Source: Liolophura sinensis
Lineage: Eukaryota; Mollusca; Polyplacophora; Chitonida; Chitonidae
NCBI RefSeq assembly: GCF_032854445.1
Contig: NC_088297.1
Span: 22,581,127-22,645,126, forward strand
Reading direction: 5' to 3'
DNA length: 64,000 nucleotides
Shown here: in pieces, positions 50,243 through 61,747 of the stretch
How the letters are laid out: each line of letters opens with the position of its first letter
Position numbering within the stretch: position 1 is the stretch's first letter
Notes under the pieces: model-generated
Database searches by the model: none
What the model was told of the DNA's origin: nothing
What the model saw: the letters and a program-made list of their open reading frames with translations, nothing else
Program-made: the position numbers and the translations under genes

Positions 50243-50400
50243 CCCACTGGCCAGAAGGGTCCCTGTGTAATGTTTACATGACTCCGCTGGCAGCTGGCCT
50301 GTGTTTGCTCATCGTGAAACTCACAGATCAATGTTTTTCTAACAGGTTTTAAAGATTACTGGTTCAAAAACAATTTCCAGGTGGAAGTATTAATTGCATA

Positions 50401-51768
50401 ATGGACCTGCTTACAATCAAAATGCCAAAGTGCCTGGCCGTTTGTTTGGTATGGCTTGTTCTTGCAGTTTTCAGTGTAAGGTCAAGTCCAGTTGTGAATA
50501 GAGTCCATGTTCTGGATATACCTGCAGACTTTCCCACCGAGGACACGCAGGTCATACAAAACCTGGAGTTTCATTTGAGATTAAAAAGGCAAGTGACAGA
50601 TGAAAAAGTGACAACTTTAAAACCAGAAAGTTTGACTACTAAGCCGGATGTGAGTCCGTCACCTAAAGAAAATGATGACAGTGTGGATGCATCAGGGTTA
50701 TCAGCTGTAGACAACAATGGGAAAAATTTGCCTAGCACGGCAAAAATCCCAGGAGTGAGTCCACAGAATTTAGGCAGTGATGCGGCTACAAATGTCGATC
50801 TACCTGTCGAGCATACGACTACAAGAACAAGTCTAACGAGTGCTGCACAGGTGGGTGATTCATTAGATGCTGGTGAAGGTAAACAGGACTACTCTATGAC
50901 CTCAGCTCTGCCTGACCTGAAACCTGCGGGAAGAGTAGAGTCGCTAAGTGGACTTGGTAATTCATCACCCGAGCAAACCACACACAGCGTGACATCCACA
51001 ACAACAGCGGCGCTTGTCACACCTGCAGAGGAACACAGGGCTGCCCCAATAGAAGCTCCTCCTAAAGCCGGAAATAAGACAGATATAACAACAGTAGCCC
51101 CAGAAGCGGTTGGGGATGTGGATATGGCCCCTCCACCCCCAGCAACCGCCCCAGCACATGTAGTCACCACCCCAGAGAGTCCAATCACTGCACCGCTTAC
51201 AATAGCAGGGCCTCTCAACAATGCAACACCAACAACAAATGTTGCCATGATGACTGAAAAGCCAAAAGTTCTCAATGCTACACACTTTCAAATGCCACCT
51301 GATGCAGCCCCTGAGGCATCAAAACAGGAGGAAACAACAACAAATGCTGCCACGATAACCGAAAAGCCTAAAGTTCTGAACACTACACACTTGCAAATGC
51401 CACCTGATGCAGCCCCTGAGGCATCAAAACTGGAGGAAACAACAACAACTGCAGTGAGTGAAGTAGTGACAACAGGAATGGACATCTCAGAGGTGGTAGC
51501 GCCTTATTTAGCAAGCCCTGCCAATGAAACTGGCGAAGAAAGTGAGGGGAAAGTCAACAAAACGGAATCAAAATCAACAATCGCTTCTGAAATATCAGGA
51601 GTTATTGTGCCAGATCTGAACACAACCACATCTGATAGTTTGTCTGATATCCCAACAGCCCCACTCACACTGGGAAAAACAGGCTCAAACACAACAATAT
51701 TCCAAGAAACTAATACAACAGTTGCCATGGTTATAGACAGTGTTGAGAATGTGACTAGTGCTTTTTAG
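50401..51768 (+). CDS. Mucin-like secreted/membrane protein, N-terminal block
   Basis: Open frame of 455 residues ending at an in-frame TAG. The family is not recognised. Residues 8-30 (MPKCLAVCLVWLVLAVFSVR) look like a signal peptide, so Met8 may be the true start rather than Met1. A dibasic RLKR at residues 60-63 could be a furin-type cleavage site. The remainder is rich in Thr, Ser, Pro, Ala and Asn with many NxT/NxS sequons (for example NATH, NTTH, NTTT, NKTE), typical of a heavily O- and N-glycosylated extracellular stalk. Two tandem 35-residue repeats start near residues 285 and 320 (TEKPKVLN(A/T)TH, MPPDAAPEASK, EETTT). Same-frame coding-like sequence continues past the TAG, so this is probably only the first part of one larger protein. 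A TATA/initiator pair lies about 165-195 nt upstream. Confidence 0.8.
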   Translation: MDLLTIKMPKCLAVCLVWLVLAVFSVRSSPVVNRVHVLDIPADFPTEDTQVIQNLEFHLRLKRQVTDEKVTTLKPESLTTKPDVSPSPKENDDSVDASGLSAVDNNGKNLPSTAKIPGVSPQNLGSDAATNVDLPVEHTTTRTSLTSAAQVGDSLDAGEGKQDYSMTSALPDLKPAGRVESLSGLGNSSPEQTTHSVTSTTTAALVTPAEEHRAAPIEAPPKAGNKTDITTVAPEAVGDVDMAPPPPATAPAHVVTTPESPITAPLTIAGPLNNATPTTNVAMMTEKPKVLNATHFQMPPDAAPEASKQEETTTNAATITEKPKVLNTTHLQMPPDAAPEASKLEETTTTAVSEVVTTGMDISEVVAPYLASPANETGEESEGKVNKTESKSTIASEISGVIVPDLNTTTSDSLSDIPTAPLTLGKTGSNTTIFQETNTTVAMVIDSVENVTSAF

Positions 51769-52651
51769 GATCAGTGTATTTTGCCAGGCATGGAGGTAAA
51801 TACTACCAGTGCACAAAATACAACATCGACAACTGTTACAAATGTAACGGAGCCAACAACAGAGGAACCTGCTAATGCCAGTCTTCCTTATTTGCCAGAA
51901 GTTGCTGATATCACTATGCAACAACAACACCCCAACACCGACAACTGCTGATGGCATAATTGATGATGTATCCAATGTCACCAACACAACAACACAAGTG
52001 CCGCTAAACACCACTGTTGTATCTGCTACTGAACTTGATACGAATGTTACAAATGCAACAAGCATGCCATTCACCACCAATGTCACTATGGCGACGACAG
52101 AGTTAGTGAACACTACCACCCAAGCTGCTTACCCTGTAACAATAAAAAACAACCACATTAGAACCACCAACCCAAATACAACGTTAGTGCGGAACACAAC
52201 TGTGGCTGCTAGCACAACCACAAAATCCACATACAAGAAATTACTGTTACTATTCAACAACAACAACGCCGGCCACAACACAAAATTCGACAATCACTCT
52301 GCGCCTGTTGGCCGATCACAAGAGTTGTCTGCGAGTGCCTTGACTGCCATAATAACAGGATCTATCATTGGATTCTGGATCATACTGGGGCCAATCATTT
52401 GCTTGATATGCAAAGTGCGTGACAAGCGTAAAGAGCGCTACCACACCAGACTGACCAATCACAGTGATCCTCCAGCTGATAACGGAATGCTTGATGCCAT
52501 GATTATTTCTGAACTAAGAAGACATCGGAGTCTAGTCATGACAACGGAACAACAGGAAAGGAGAAAGAATACAACACTGTGGCCAATTGACAAAGAGGAG
52601 ACAGATAGACTGCGAGTAATACTGCAGAGCATGAGTTTTAGTCTCCAATGA
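51769..52651 (+). CDS. Mucin-like membrane protein, C-terminal block with transmembrane helix (frame broken)
   Basis: Directly after the TAG the same frame still encodes Thr/Asn-rich sequence (NTTSAQNTTSTTVTNVTEPT) up to a TGA near 51948. From about 51905 the next frame takes over (NNNTPTPTT, then NVTNTTTQ) and runs to the TGA at 52649-52651. So one extra base, or two missing, lies between about 51900 and 51945. Near 52253-52300 a third frame reads STTTTPATTQNSTITL, more mucin-like than the literal LLLLFNNNN, suggesting a pair of compensating indels there. A single transmembrane helix (ALTAIITGSIIGFWIILGPI, about 52336-52413) is followed by a basic stop-transfer (KVRDKRKERYH) and a cytoplasmic tail of about 75 residues. 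The whole is best read as the juxtamembrane stalk, helix and tail of a type I membrane mucin. Splicing around the TAG is an alternative, since CTTTTTAG also looks like an acceptor. Confidence 0.68.
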
Positions 52652-54557
52652 TTGAAATGACAGTTTATTTTATAGTGTACTAATTTAAAAGTTGCAAGTA
52701 TTTCCTATTGAAACGGTGTGCTAAATTCACATTGGAGTGTTGGACACCTTGAATATGATTGGAGTTCTGCAAAGGATTCCTTGGTGTTTTTTGTATTTTT
52801 TTTTTCTTCATGGAAGTGCCACTTCTGACAGGTGTTAAACTGGAGCGTACATCACAACAAAAAGCTGTGGCTATTGGAAGAAGGTGTTTTAAATTTGCAT
52901 ATCAAACACTAAGGCTGTGTACATAATTTTGACGCTTATTTGCTGTGGTGGCTTGCAAAAGGAGAAGAAACATAAAAATGATGCCATATGAAATTAGAAG
53001 CTGCAGTGTGTGTGTGTGTGGCAACGTATTACATCGTCTTAAGCATATTGCAATCACTAGTCCCCAGTGTAGTCTCTCACTTTTAATCTCTTTGAAGTTC
53101 TCAAATGGCATTCTATACTTCCACATAAATGAGGTTACAAACCCCAATTTGTACTACACGTATTTCATACAGTTAAACAGTTTTCTTTTTGCCATCAGAC
53201 TGGAGAAAATTATGAGTACCATTTTCATTATTTTGAATTTTGCAAAGAATGAGAAGTGACCTTCTGAAATATTACTACAAAGAGTGAACTGTTTCACGCT
53301 GATGACACCTATGTGAGATACCTGCGATCAAACTGATGCTTGATTTGATGTATTAGACCAGGTATTTTTAAATTCATGAGCTTAATGATTTGATTTTCAC
53401 TCTTCAGTAAATTAGAGATTGGTATTATCAACTGCTAGTAATTGTCTCATTTGCATATGTACAGCTCTCCTTGTGCCTCATTTTAGCTGCTAGTTATATG
53501 TCTAAATGTAACTGCTAGTCAAATGTCTAGTCTATATTCGTTTTTAAGAATAAGAACGCCTTAATCAGAATACATGTGCCAGTCCTGCTTCTGTACCAGA
53601 CCCCCAATCCCCCCCCCCCCCCCTACCAGACCCCCAATCCCCCCAACTCCCCCCCCCCCCTCCCCCGTCATGTGTTGTTATGCGTCATTTCCCGGCAACA
53701 TTTTCAAACCGCACGTACTCATCACATGATCAGTGATTAAATTGTCTGCGAGAAATGTGTTGAATGCAAACTGTCCAGACAACATCATACTGTGACTATA
53801 CGTGTACACATGCTACGTAATGTACAGAAATGAAATCATTCCATTCTGAAACCATGTAATCTGCACTGCGCATTAATGACACCTCCAAGTACAAACAAAT
53901 GCATATTACTCCAGGTGTCAAATAAGTAAAAAAATTTAATTAATATATACTGTAAAGCCTGACAGGTGAGATACCTGTATACCACATTGCTACTTAGTTA
54001 GTACACATATATGTATAACTGAACTGAATTCCTCACATACATGCGCATACAGACACATCCATACCGTATTTTCTTCTCAAATTTGGGACACCTGGTCTGC
54101 TCATTTTAGCCTATATATGTAATTCTAGCAGGAATATTGAGCTTTTTTTCTCACATGGTTAGACCATCTAAATAACAACATTCTCACATCTTTACTTTTC
54201 CAAAAGGCTGGTAAAGAAATGTAGTATTTTACTGTCAACACTACTAATATCTGTCATAAATTTTAGAAGAATTAGGGTACACACGTAAAATGTTTATACG
54301 TTTGAGAGCCAAATTTTTAAATGGCTGACAGGTATGAAATACCTTCATGATTGTATACTGTGAACAATGTGGGAATACATGTAGATGAATCTCAAATTCA
54401 TGAATAAATATTTAAAAAAAAACTGAAAATGTTTTCATGAAGTTCTGATGGTGACATATTCAGCTCCGGCGCAATATGCAAACAACTGCATCAAACCTGT
54501 CAAATTAAACCATGTCAAAAAAGTGAGGCTGTTGTCACTCAAATTCCACTCACATAC
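52652..54557. other. Downstream region of the mucin-like gene
   Basis: Probably the 3' untranslated region at its start. No AATAAA was seen in roughly the first 600 nt after the stop. The C-rich tract at 53601-53666 is the only notable feature. Confidence 0.5.
53601..53666. repeat. C-rich tract (G-rich on the minus strand)
   Basis: Several C-runs of 5 to 14, with CTACCAGACCCCCAATCC repeated once. On the minus strand there are more than four G-runs of at least four, so quadruplex formation is plausible. Confidence 0.85.
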
Positions 54558-54984
54558 CCAAAATGACTGTAAATTTTGTTCATGACTAATTTGCCAATTT
54601 GTCCTGATTCTGAGAGTTCTACTGATTTTAGGACAGTGTTCTGAGGTGCGCTTGGCACATGGAATGATATATATTATACTACAACTTTGTAAGTTTCAGC
54701 ACCAAAAAATAATATTTTTAGACATTTATCTGCCTCTAAATAGGTATGCTTAAAATACTGTAAATAACATAAAAGTTTGCCACCAAAATTGCATTATTAG
54801 AGGCAAATAATTAACAATATAACATTACTTTTCATGTACATGTAGGTGCTAAAATTTACATTTCTCCAGTAGGATATCTTCCTACCTTTCAAAACCAATC
54901 CCAAAACACCTTTGTGAGATAGCAAAACAAGAATTATGAATAAACAACTTGGTCGCGTGTGAAATTTTAGGTCATTTACAGTGA
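54558..54984. mobile_element. Two family 1 MITEs in inverted, head-to-head arrangement
   Basis: The left half (54558 to about 54775) matches the 12164 copy in plus orientation (GATTCTGAGAGTTCTACTGA, AAGTTTCAGCACCAAAAA, ATTTATCTGCCTCTAAAT). The right half (about 54785-54984) is the same element reversed (ATTAGAGGCAAATAATTA, TTCTCCAGTAGGATATCTTC, TTTTAGGTCATTTACAGTGA). Together they form a long imperfect foldback of about 200-nt arms. Confidence 0.62.
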
Positions 54985-55239
54985 ATATGTGAATACTGAT
55001 TTTGATGTGTGGACAGATCCTAATATATATATACACCCTTAGCAGAACCATATAAAATGGATCGCATTGCACAGTCTCGTAATATCTTTCTACCTTTGCG
55101 ATATGCAAATTTTCAAGTTTCTGTACTTTCATGTATGTCCTGACATTATCCTACTTTTCCTTAAGCTGTCACAGGATCATTTTTCAGCAGTGACACAATT
55201 GTGCCCAGAATTCTGTGTGGTATATTCTCAATTCTTGAA

Positions 55240-55281
55240 TGAGCATGTGCCGATTAAGAGAGCATGTGCCGATTACGAGAC
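55240..55281. repeat. Short direct duplication (21 bp, two copies)
   Basis: AGCATGTGCCGATTA occurs twice, 21 bp apart, followed by AGAG or CGAG. Confidence 0.85.
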
Positions 55282-57031
55282 AAAGGCTCAACAAATAATA
55301 CTCTTTAAAATTTGATGGATTGTCGCTGCAGTATATCTGCATACAGACTTTTATGCATTAGTGTAGCCTGGTCCATCACATGTGTGCATGGCAACATTAT
55401 GAAAGAGGATTAAATCTCAAACATAACTACTTGATTCTTTATTACACATTACACAATATCAAATAATTTTTAAATCTCTCAGAAGATAAATTGAGGCCTT
55501 AAAATAGTTATAGCTCAAAACATGATGTCTTCGCTCTATCAACCTGTTGCTAAGGCTGTCTTTTTGGAAATACACCAGTATTGGGTGTTCTGATTGGACA
55601 GCAAATAACAGAATGTTATTGGTCAAAAGTTCACATAAGCCAATCAGACTGCTTGTTACATTTCAAATCTGATCAACAAAACTACAACGTACATGTATGT
55701 ATGTAACCAGCTATAGTTACGACTGAACTGTAAATTGTCAAGTGTAAGTTTAATACCTTAAGAATTTTATTCTTCTAAATCATGTATTTATTTAAAAGTT
55801 GAAAAAAGAAGTGTCCTATGGTGAGGGTGCACTAAAAAGAACCTGCTAAATTATTGGTTCCATTTTTATACCCCCGCTGGGGCAATTGTTGGGGGTGAAG
55901 GATCGTTAAGGATTTCACAGTGAACCTGATATATTCGTTTATGGCCGGAGGTGTGAGTACATACATACAGTGTAACTAGCAATGTGTGGTTTTTGTCAGC
56001 ATACATGCATACTGAGTCCATCATGTGTCCTAAAGGCACCTGTGGGAGTGGGGCAGAGAGGGTGAAGCAATTAGAGCCAGAATGGTTGGGGACTAGACTT
56101 GTATACATCTAACTAACTGTAAAGGGGCAGTAACTCTTGCCCTAGCCATTCCCAGATCTCCATATACATGAATGTACAGGAGAGGATCGAATTAATATAT
56201 GATGTACAGAATTTATTTTGTTGAACTATATCCATCATCTACCGGGTCCAGAAAGTTTGTGAACTCAACTGGACTGGAAATGTATTCATAGAGTCATGTA
56301 CTTCGGATATTGAAATGTGCGTACTATTTAGAGTGGCTATTATTCGAGACATGATAACTGTATAACTGACCAATCGTAACCTATATATCATCTAGCTTAA
56401 GAACATGTTACCTTTGCTTGTTTTTATATTTCCACGAACTATTCCCTTAATTAGCGAGGACCAATAAAAAAGATGATTTTTTACGCTTTTAACCTGATAT
56501 GTTGAGGTTTTGATCATTTAGTCATACAAGTTTTACAACTAAACTTGTCATCCTGACGTTATATTTATGTATTCAAGCAGCACATGTGTATTCAGGTCAT
56601 TTCTCCACACAGTCAGTTCATCTGTACTTAATAGAGCACCATTTCAGTATCCTGATATTATAACATATTTTTTTTTTTTACTATGTGAAATGCTTTCAAG
56701 CTTTTCACTTACAGGTCTGCTACTTTGTCCACAATTAATGTTACAATGTGCCTTTCCTTCAATCTTTCCCACTTTGTTCTCTGTTTCTCTTCCCGCTGGG
56801 TTTACAACCAATAGTATATTCGTAGAAATGGTCATGATGACAGGGACATACATGTAATGTTTTCCTAATAAAAATGCATGGTTTCTATTCAAGTTTGTGG
56901 AAAAATCTTGTTTCTGCGTGTTCATTTCTATTCTTTTTTAACTAGTCAACTCTTCCTCCAAGAAGTTTAAATACTGACAGACTGATATTGATAAATGTTA
57001 GAGAGGAGCACATTTGGCAGCCATGGCTGCA

Positions 57032-57234
57032 GTCCTTCCTCCTTTACATATGTTTTCAAGGTGTTTCAACATATTCTGAGGTCAACATTCTGTGTAGACT
57101 GATACAATTATTTATACCTTTTAGAAGCCCTGGAATGGGTCATCCTCAGCAAAGTAGTTTTGTCTCCAAAATCAAATTAAGGTGCATACATCGCACTGAA
57201 AACTGCTCATTCATATTCAAAAAGGTTGAAGAAT
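57032..57234. mobile_element. MITE-like element, family 2
   Basis: The interior (CATATTCTGAGGTCAAC, GACTGATACAATTATT, AAGTAGTTTTGTCTCC) and right end AAAAAGGTTGAAGAAT followed by TA match family 2. The left terminus is decayed. Confidence 0.65.
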
Positions 57235-57552
57235 TACAGTAACTTAAACTGAGGGGGGAAAGAACGTCTCTTAAACCCACTGCACCAATCAGAAGCAGTT
57301 TTTTTTTTTACATTTTTGTCTACACATGTTAAGGTCAAGATGCAAAAGCTACCTGATGACTCAAATTCATATATTGTCTTTATCTGAGACAGCCCATTTA
57401 CATAACAGCACACAAAAAAATCTTGATTAAAGCTATAATTAAAGCTGGTGAGCCCACAACAAGCACTGTTAGTTTGTGTGCAGAATAAGTCCAAAAATGG
57501 AACTAAGTAACATTAGCTCCTCAAAAGACACCGGATCTTACCCACATTTGCA

Positions 57553-57625
57553 TGTTTTTATTTATTTCACTGTCGTTTAAGGCCACATTTGAGAATTTTT
57601 CACTTACATGATGAGAGTTTTAGGA
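57553..57625 (-). mobile_element. Diverged SINE tail fragment
   Basis: TTTTTATTTATTTCACTGTC, TTTAAGGCCACATTTGAG and TTTTTCACTTACATGATG follow the AAAT-tailed SINE 3' end with many changes. Confidence 0.4.
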
Positions 57626-60600
57626 GTGTAATGAACCAATTAACTTTGATTTTGGTATTTGTCAAATCAATTCATATCCTTTGGGCTCACCAACAATACC
57701 TACAGGATGTATATTTATACGTAAGAATATTAAAACCAAAAAATATTTTGATTACGGCATGTGTAATGTACTCCTCCAGACATGTACAACTACAGATACA
57801 TAAAAAAACTACTGTCACTGGCAGTCTTTCACAACAGATAAAAGGAGGCACACAAATTTCTCGCTCCAATCGCTTCTCTTTGCCTTATCCATAATCCCCA
57901 ACAATTACAGCTAAAACACTGTCTTGGCCTCCTGATGACTCACATACCCTCTGTCTGCAATCTAAATTCTCTGCCAGCTATAAAAACAGGCCACTTTTTA
58001 TATTCTTTACACTTTTCCTCTAACCTACATGTAGCTGAAGATCAGTCTCGTCTGGCTCGCACAGCGTAACGAGACCACAAGTGAGGCAGAATAAAGCCCA
58101 GGTGAAAATGATACATCAGTTTTTTTATATATATATATATGTATATAAAACACCTTTCAAACTGCCTTATCAATTAGGCATATGTAGTTGAGGTCCTTGT
58201 TTATAACACTATAATTTATATAGATGCACCTTTCCCTTCGACATACCACAGATGTCTGACAGAACAGTCAATAATACATCACTACACATATCAGTTTATA
58301 GCAATATACTGGCTGAAATAACGCTTCAACTAAGGAGATTTAAAAGCAAACAGTGATGGTGAAGTTTTGATTATACATTCTAAACTGTTCCAGGAATGTT
58401 ATCATAGCTGTCTGAGCTTTCACTGTAGCCTGTTTTGGATGTATTTAAAAAAGAACAACATTTTGATTTTAATGATTACAGTTTCAATTAAATGTATTAT
58501 TAACTTTTCTTCACATATTAACCTCTGAACTCTGTATTATACTGTTCCAATGTGTTAGAGTGTTATTGCAGATCACCCCAGGGAAGAGAAAATTGTTCAA
58601 TTATCAAAATAATTATTTATTTAAACAAAGTTTTTAATCAGTTTTCTATCCTGAAGTTGCACATGTACATTTTGTACTATGTATGCAAAATGAATTTATT
58701 CAATGAGATAATCTGGTACAAATTAAAACCAACACACATACAACTGGGGTCACTTACTCATTAACCCTGCTGTCAGGTTTAATTAAATAATTCATTATGA
58801 TAACAATAGGAGATAAGAGAATTCACCTTAAATATGTCCATGATCAATTTAGTTTCCCATCATTCAAGTTTGCACCCAAACAAACTAAACAAAATAGATT
58901 TTGATTTGTTTAGAAGTTGTCTTGAGCTATCGTTTGTTTTTTTTTTCCTCTGAGGGATAAGGAAGGGTTCTGTTCTACATCACTTTTCTCTTTTTGCATT
59001 TATCAACATCTGTTTATCAAAGCAACACCTCAACAGTATGTACAAAGCTATTTGTTACAAAAGTATGATATCACAGAGCTAGCCCACCTTGAAGGTTCAA
59101 ATGTTCTTTTTACACAAATTCTGAACTTTTCTGAGACATTGTGTCTTAATTTGTTTTCAAGAGGAAATAGAGCCTAAAACCCACAGATCCCAATTAGCCC
59201 TAAAGTTAATGAATCTGTCAGCACCTCATTTGTACATCAGACAGATACATGCATGCGTCTTACACAAAAACATGCGTACATCTGCCATAGGTGCAACCTC
59301 CCACAGAAAACTGATGTCAGCCTACACTCATGCTACATTTGCGAGTAGAATGGTCAAGGTTAAAGGATAGAAACTGTTAAAAAATAGAAACTGTTAAAAG
59401 ATAGAATGTTAAAAACCCGAACGGCTGACCAACCAATGTATATATACATGCTGACTTATAGAGCTGCACTTAACTGCCATGCCCCTTGATAAATTTTTAA
59501 GCAGCCAACTGATCAATTATATGTTGGACCTCATATCCAAATCCTATATATATCTTGTCATTACAGATTGAAATCAATACATTTTTTTCACCTGTTGTAA
59601 ATTAAATGAATTAAGCCCTGCATGCATCCCAATTGAGGGGGTACAGGTGTCTGATTTCAATTTACTGACAACTTCAGTCCATGATTACAAGATCGCTCAA
59701 TGAACTTTTCCTTTGTTGTAAATTAAGACAAAATACTGGAGATATCAAAAGACCTTCCAGCTTAAAGACCTCACAATTATTTTGACAAGTAAGCTCTCTG
59801 TAGGCTAGGTTACAGGAGCAATGGGGAATTCATTCAAACATGACAAAGTGCATCTGGAGCTAAGTGAGCCTATACCTTTAGAAATCCCCATTCAGGTCAC
59901 CCACATTTTCAAACAATGGACCTGTCCAGTATTAGGGGGCATATAAATACATGTTCAGGAGGATGATACAGTGCTAAGATAACGGCTGGTTACACTGCCC
60001 TAGAAACAGGAAAAACCTGCAAGCTGCTCCTGTAACATGCACACATTGTGATCTGCACATGTTAAATACAGGATCGGATCTAGGTTTTTGTCATTGTTCG
60101 TGTTACTAATTCCGTCAGGTGATTGCACTTTATGTGATTGCACACCATTACTTGGTCTCACAGGTAAAAAAAACCTGATCGTATGCAAGTGTATTTTTAA
60201 ACAGCCTGAATATTAAAACTGGGCAAACAATGGGAACTTTATCAAGTCTGGCAAAGGTTATTACATCATGTTTTTTAAATATTTTTCGTCTAACTTTTTA
60301 AGTTTCATACAATACAGTGCACTTGTTCTTTATATTCCATCTTGATCGCAAACTTTCCAAAGGTCTGCTCATCACCTGCCACTTTGTGACCTATCCAGTA
60401 CGAAACTACATGAAATACACTGCATGCTAACATATTTAAGTTCAAACAAACTAACAGACAAATGTTTACCTGTTCTGCCACAATTACAAGGGGCTTATTA
60501 AATCAATTTTGATTTCTGTTAATTCACATATTTATATATACGTTTTCCTGGTGCAATTTTATAATATGCTTCCATGGTATGTTTAATAATCACACAGCTA

Positions 60601-61234
60601 AATTAACAACAGTTCTATGAGTAGAATTATCTACCTTCAGAAAACACTTCTTTGATGTTTTCTTAATGACTCATTCACATACGCCCATGTATCTTCCTGC
60701 ACCCTTCCAAGGACAAAAATGTCTTCAATATTTACATATTAATCATCAAATGAAAAAAAATAAATAAATAAAATTCATAATAATCTGTTTGATTATTTAG
60801 AGGATATATGCAGTGAGGGACGTTGAGAATTAAGTTACCTCATGTTCACTGACAAAGTGATACCACCTTAGTAATGTTATGCCTATTCGTTGTGCAGTGA
60901 TGTCATATCTAATCTGAGCCAATCAGCAGCACACTGGAGGTGAAAACAAAGCCAATTTAACCCAGGGGAGATAGGCAATGAAGATGATATTAGAATAAAA
61001 AAAGGAAAAATATAGCTTTCAGATAGGGCAATCTTTCTAGAAAAGTAATTAGAATATATCTAGCCTTCAGAAATGATAGTCTAAAAGACCTGTAGTACTA
61101 TCAACATTAGGGCTCTGCAAAGATCAGCATTTCACCCAGTTAGTTCCATGTTATTTTATCACCTCCTGCTCCTTACAAGGTACCTGGGTGCTCAACACTA
61201 TAAACGGATAACTGCGGGTGTTTCTTTCAAGCCT

Positions 61235-61508
61235 TAGATTCAAAACCGGTTCCTCCGCTAGCGCAGCGTAACGACCCAGCGACCAATCCGGTTGCTGTGA
61301 CTTTAAGTCCAGCTCTTGCTGGCTTCCTCTCTGTGGTAGATGGGAAGGTCTGCCAGCAACCTGCGGATGGTCATGGGTTTTCACTGGGCTCTGACCGGTT
61401 TTCTCCCACCATAATGCTGGTTGCCGTCATATAAGTGAAATATTCTTGAGTACAGGGTAAAACACCGATCAAATAAACAAATAAATAAATACATGTAGAT
61501 TCAAAACC
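61235..61508 (+). mobile_element. AAAT-tailed SINE, nearly full length with 13-bp target duplication
   Basis: The body 61248-61495 is flanked by perfect TAGATTCAAAACC copies (61235-61247, 61496-61508). It starts in the tRNA-like head (CTAGCGCAGCGTAACGACCC), has a B-box-like ACTTTAAGTCC, then CCAGCAACCTGCGGATGGTC, CCACCATAATGCTGG, TATAAGTGAAATATTCTTGA and an AAATAAATAAAT tail. It is the best copy here for defining the family. Confidence 0.93.
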
Positions 61509-61540
61509 CTGGTGAAAGCAACACAATGACTTTGATCAGA

Positions 61541-61747
61541 TCCTTCAACCTTTTTCACATGTTTGCTAGGTGTTTATTTGAGCATATTCTAAAGGCATTT
61601 TTCTGTGTTGACTGATAAAATTATACATTTTGAGAAGCTCTGAAACAGGCCAATCCAACCAATGTAGTTTTGTATCCAAAATGACATTAACAATCTGCAT
61701 AAATTGCACAGAAAGTTGTTCTTTTATGTGTGAAAAGATTGAGGAAA
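61541..61747. mobile_element. MITE-like element, family 2
   Basis: It starts TCCTTCAACCTTTTTCAC and ends AAAGATTGAGGAAA before TA. The interior closely matches 13423-13631 (CATATTCTAAAGGC, GACTGATAAAATTATAC, GTAGTTTTGTATCC, CTGCATAAATTGCAC). It lies only 33 bp from the SINE at 61235-61508. Confidence 0.72.

Larger units (their letters stand above)
54985..61234. other. No gene recognised
   Basis: About 6 kb of AT-rich DNA with the MITE and SINE fragments listed, and a short TA repeat at about 58121-58147. No kinesin motor exon pattern was seen on the minus strand. Confidence 0.5.

Noticed and set aside
50889-51728. Long minus-strand frames opposite the mucin-like gene (up to 128 codons)
   Set aside because: Shadows of the Thr/Pro-rich plus-strand coding sequence; low-complexity Val/Gly/Ala composition.
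51751-51830. Alternative frame after the TAG giving a Cys-rich segment if one T were added
   Set aside because: It ends at a stop after about 35 codons, while the original frame keeps the sequon-rich mucin composition, so the original frame is preferred.
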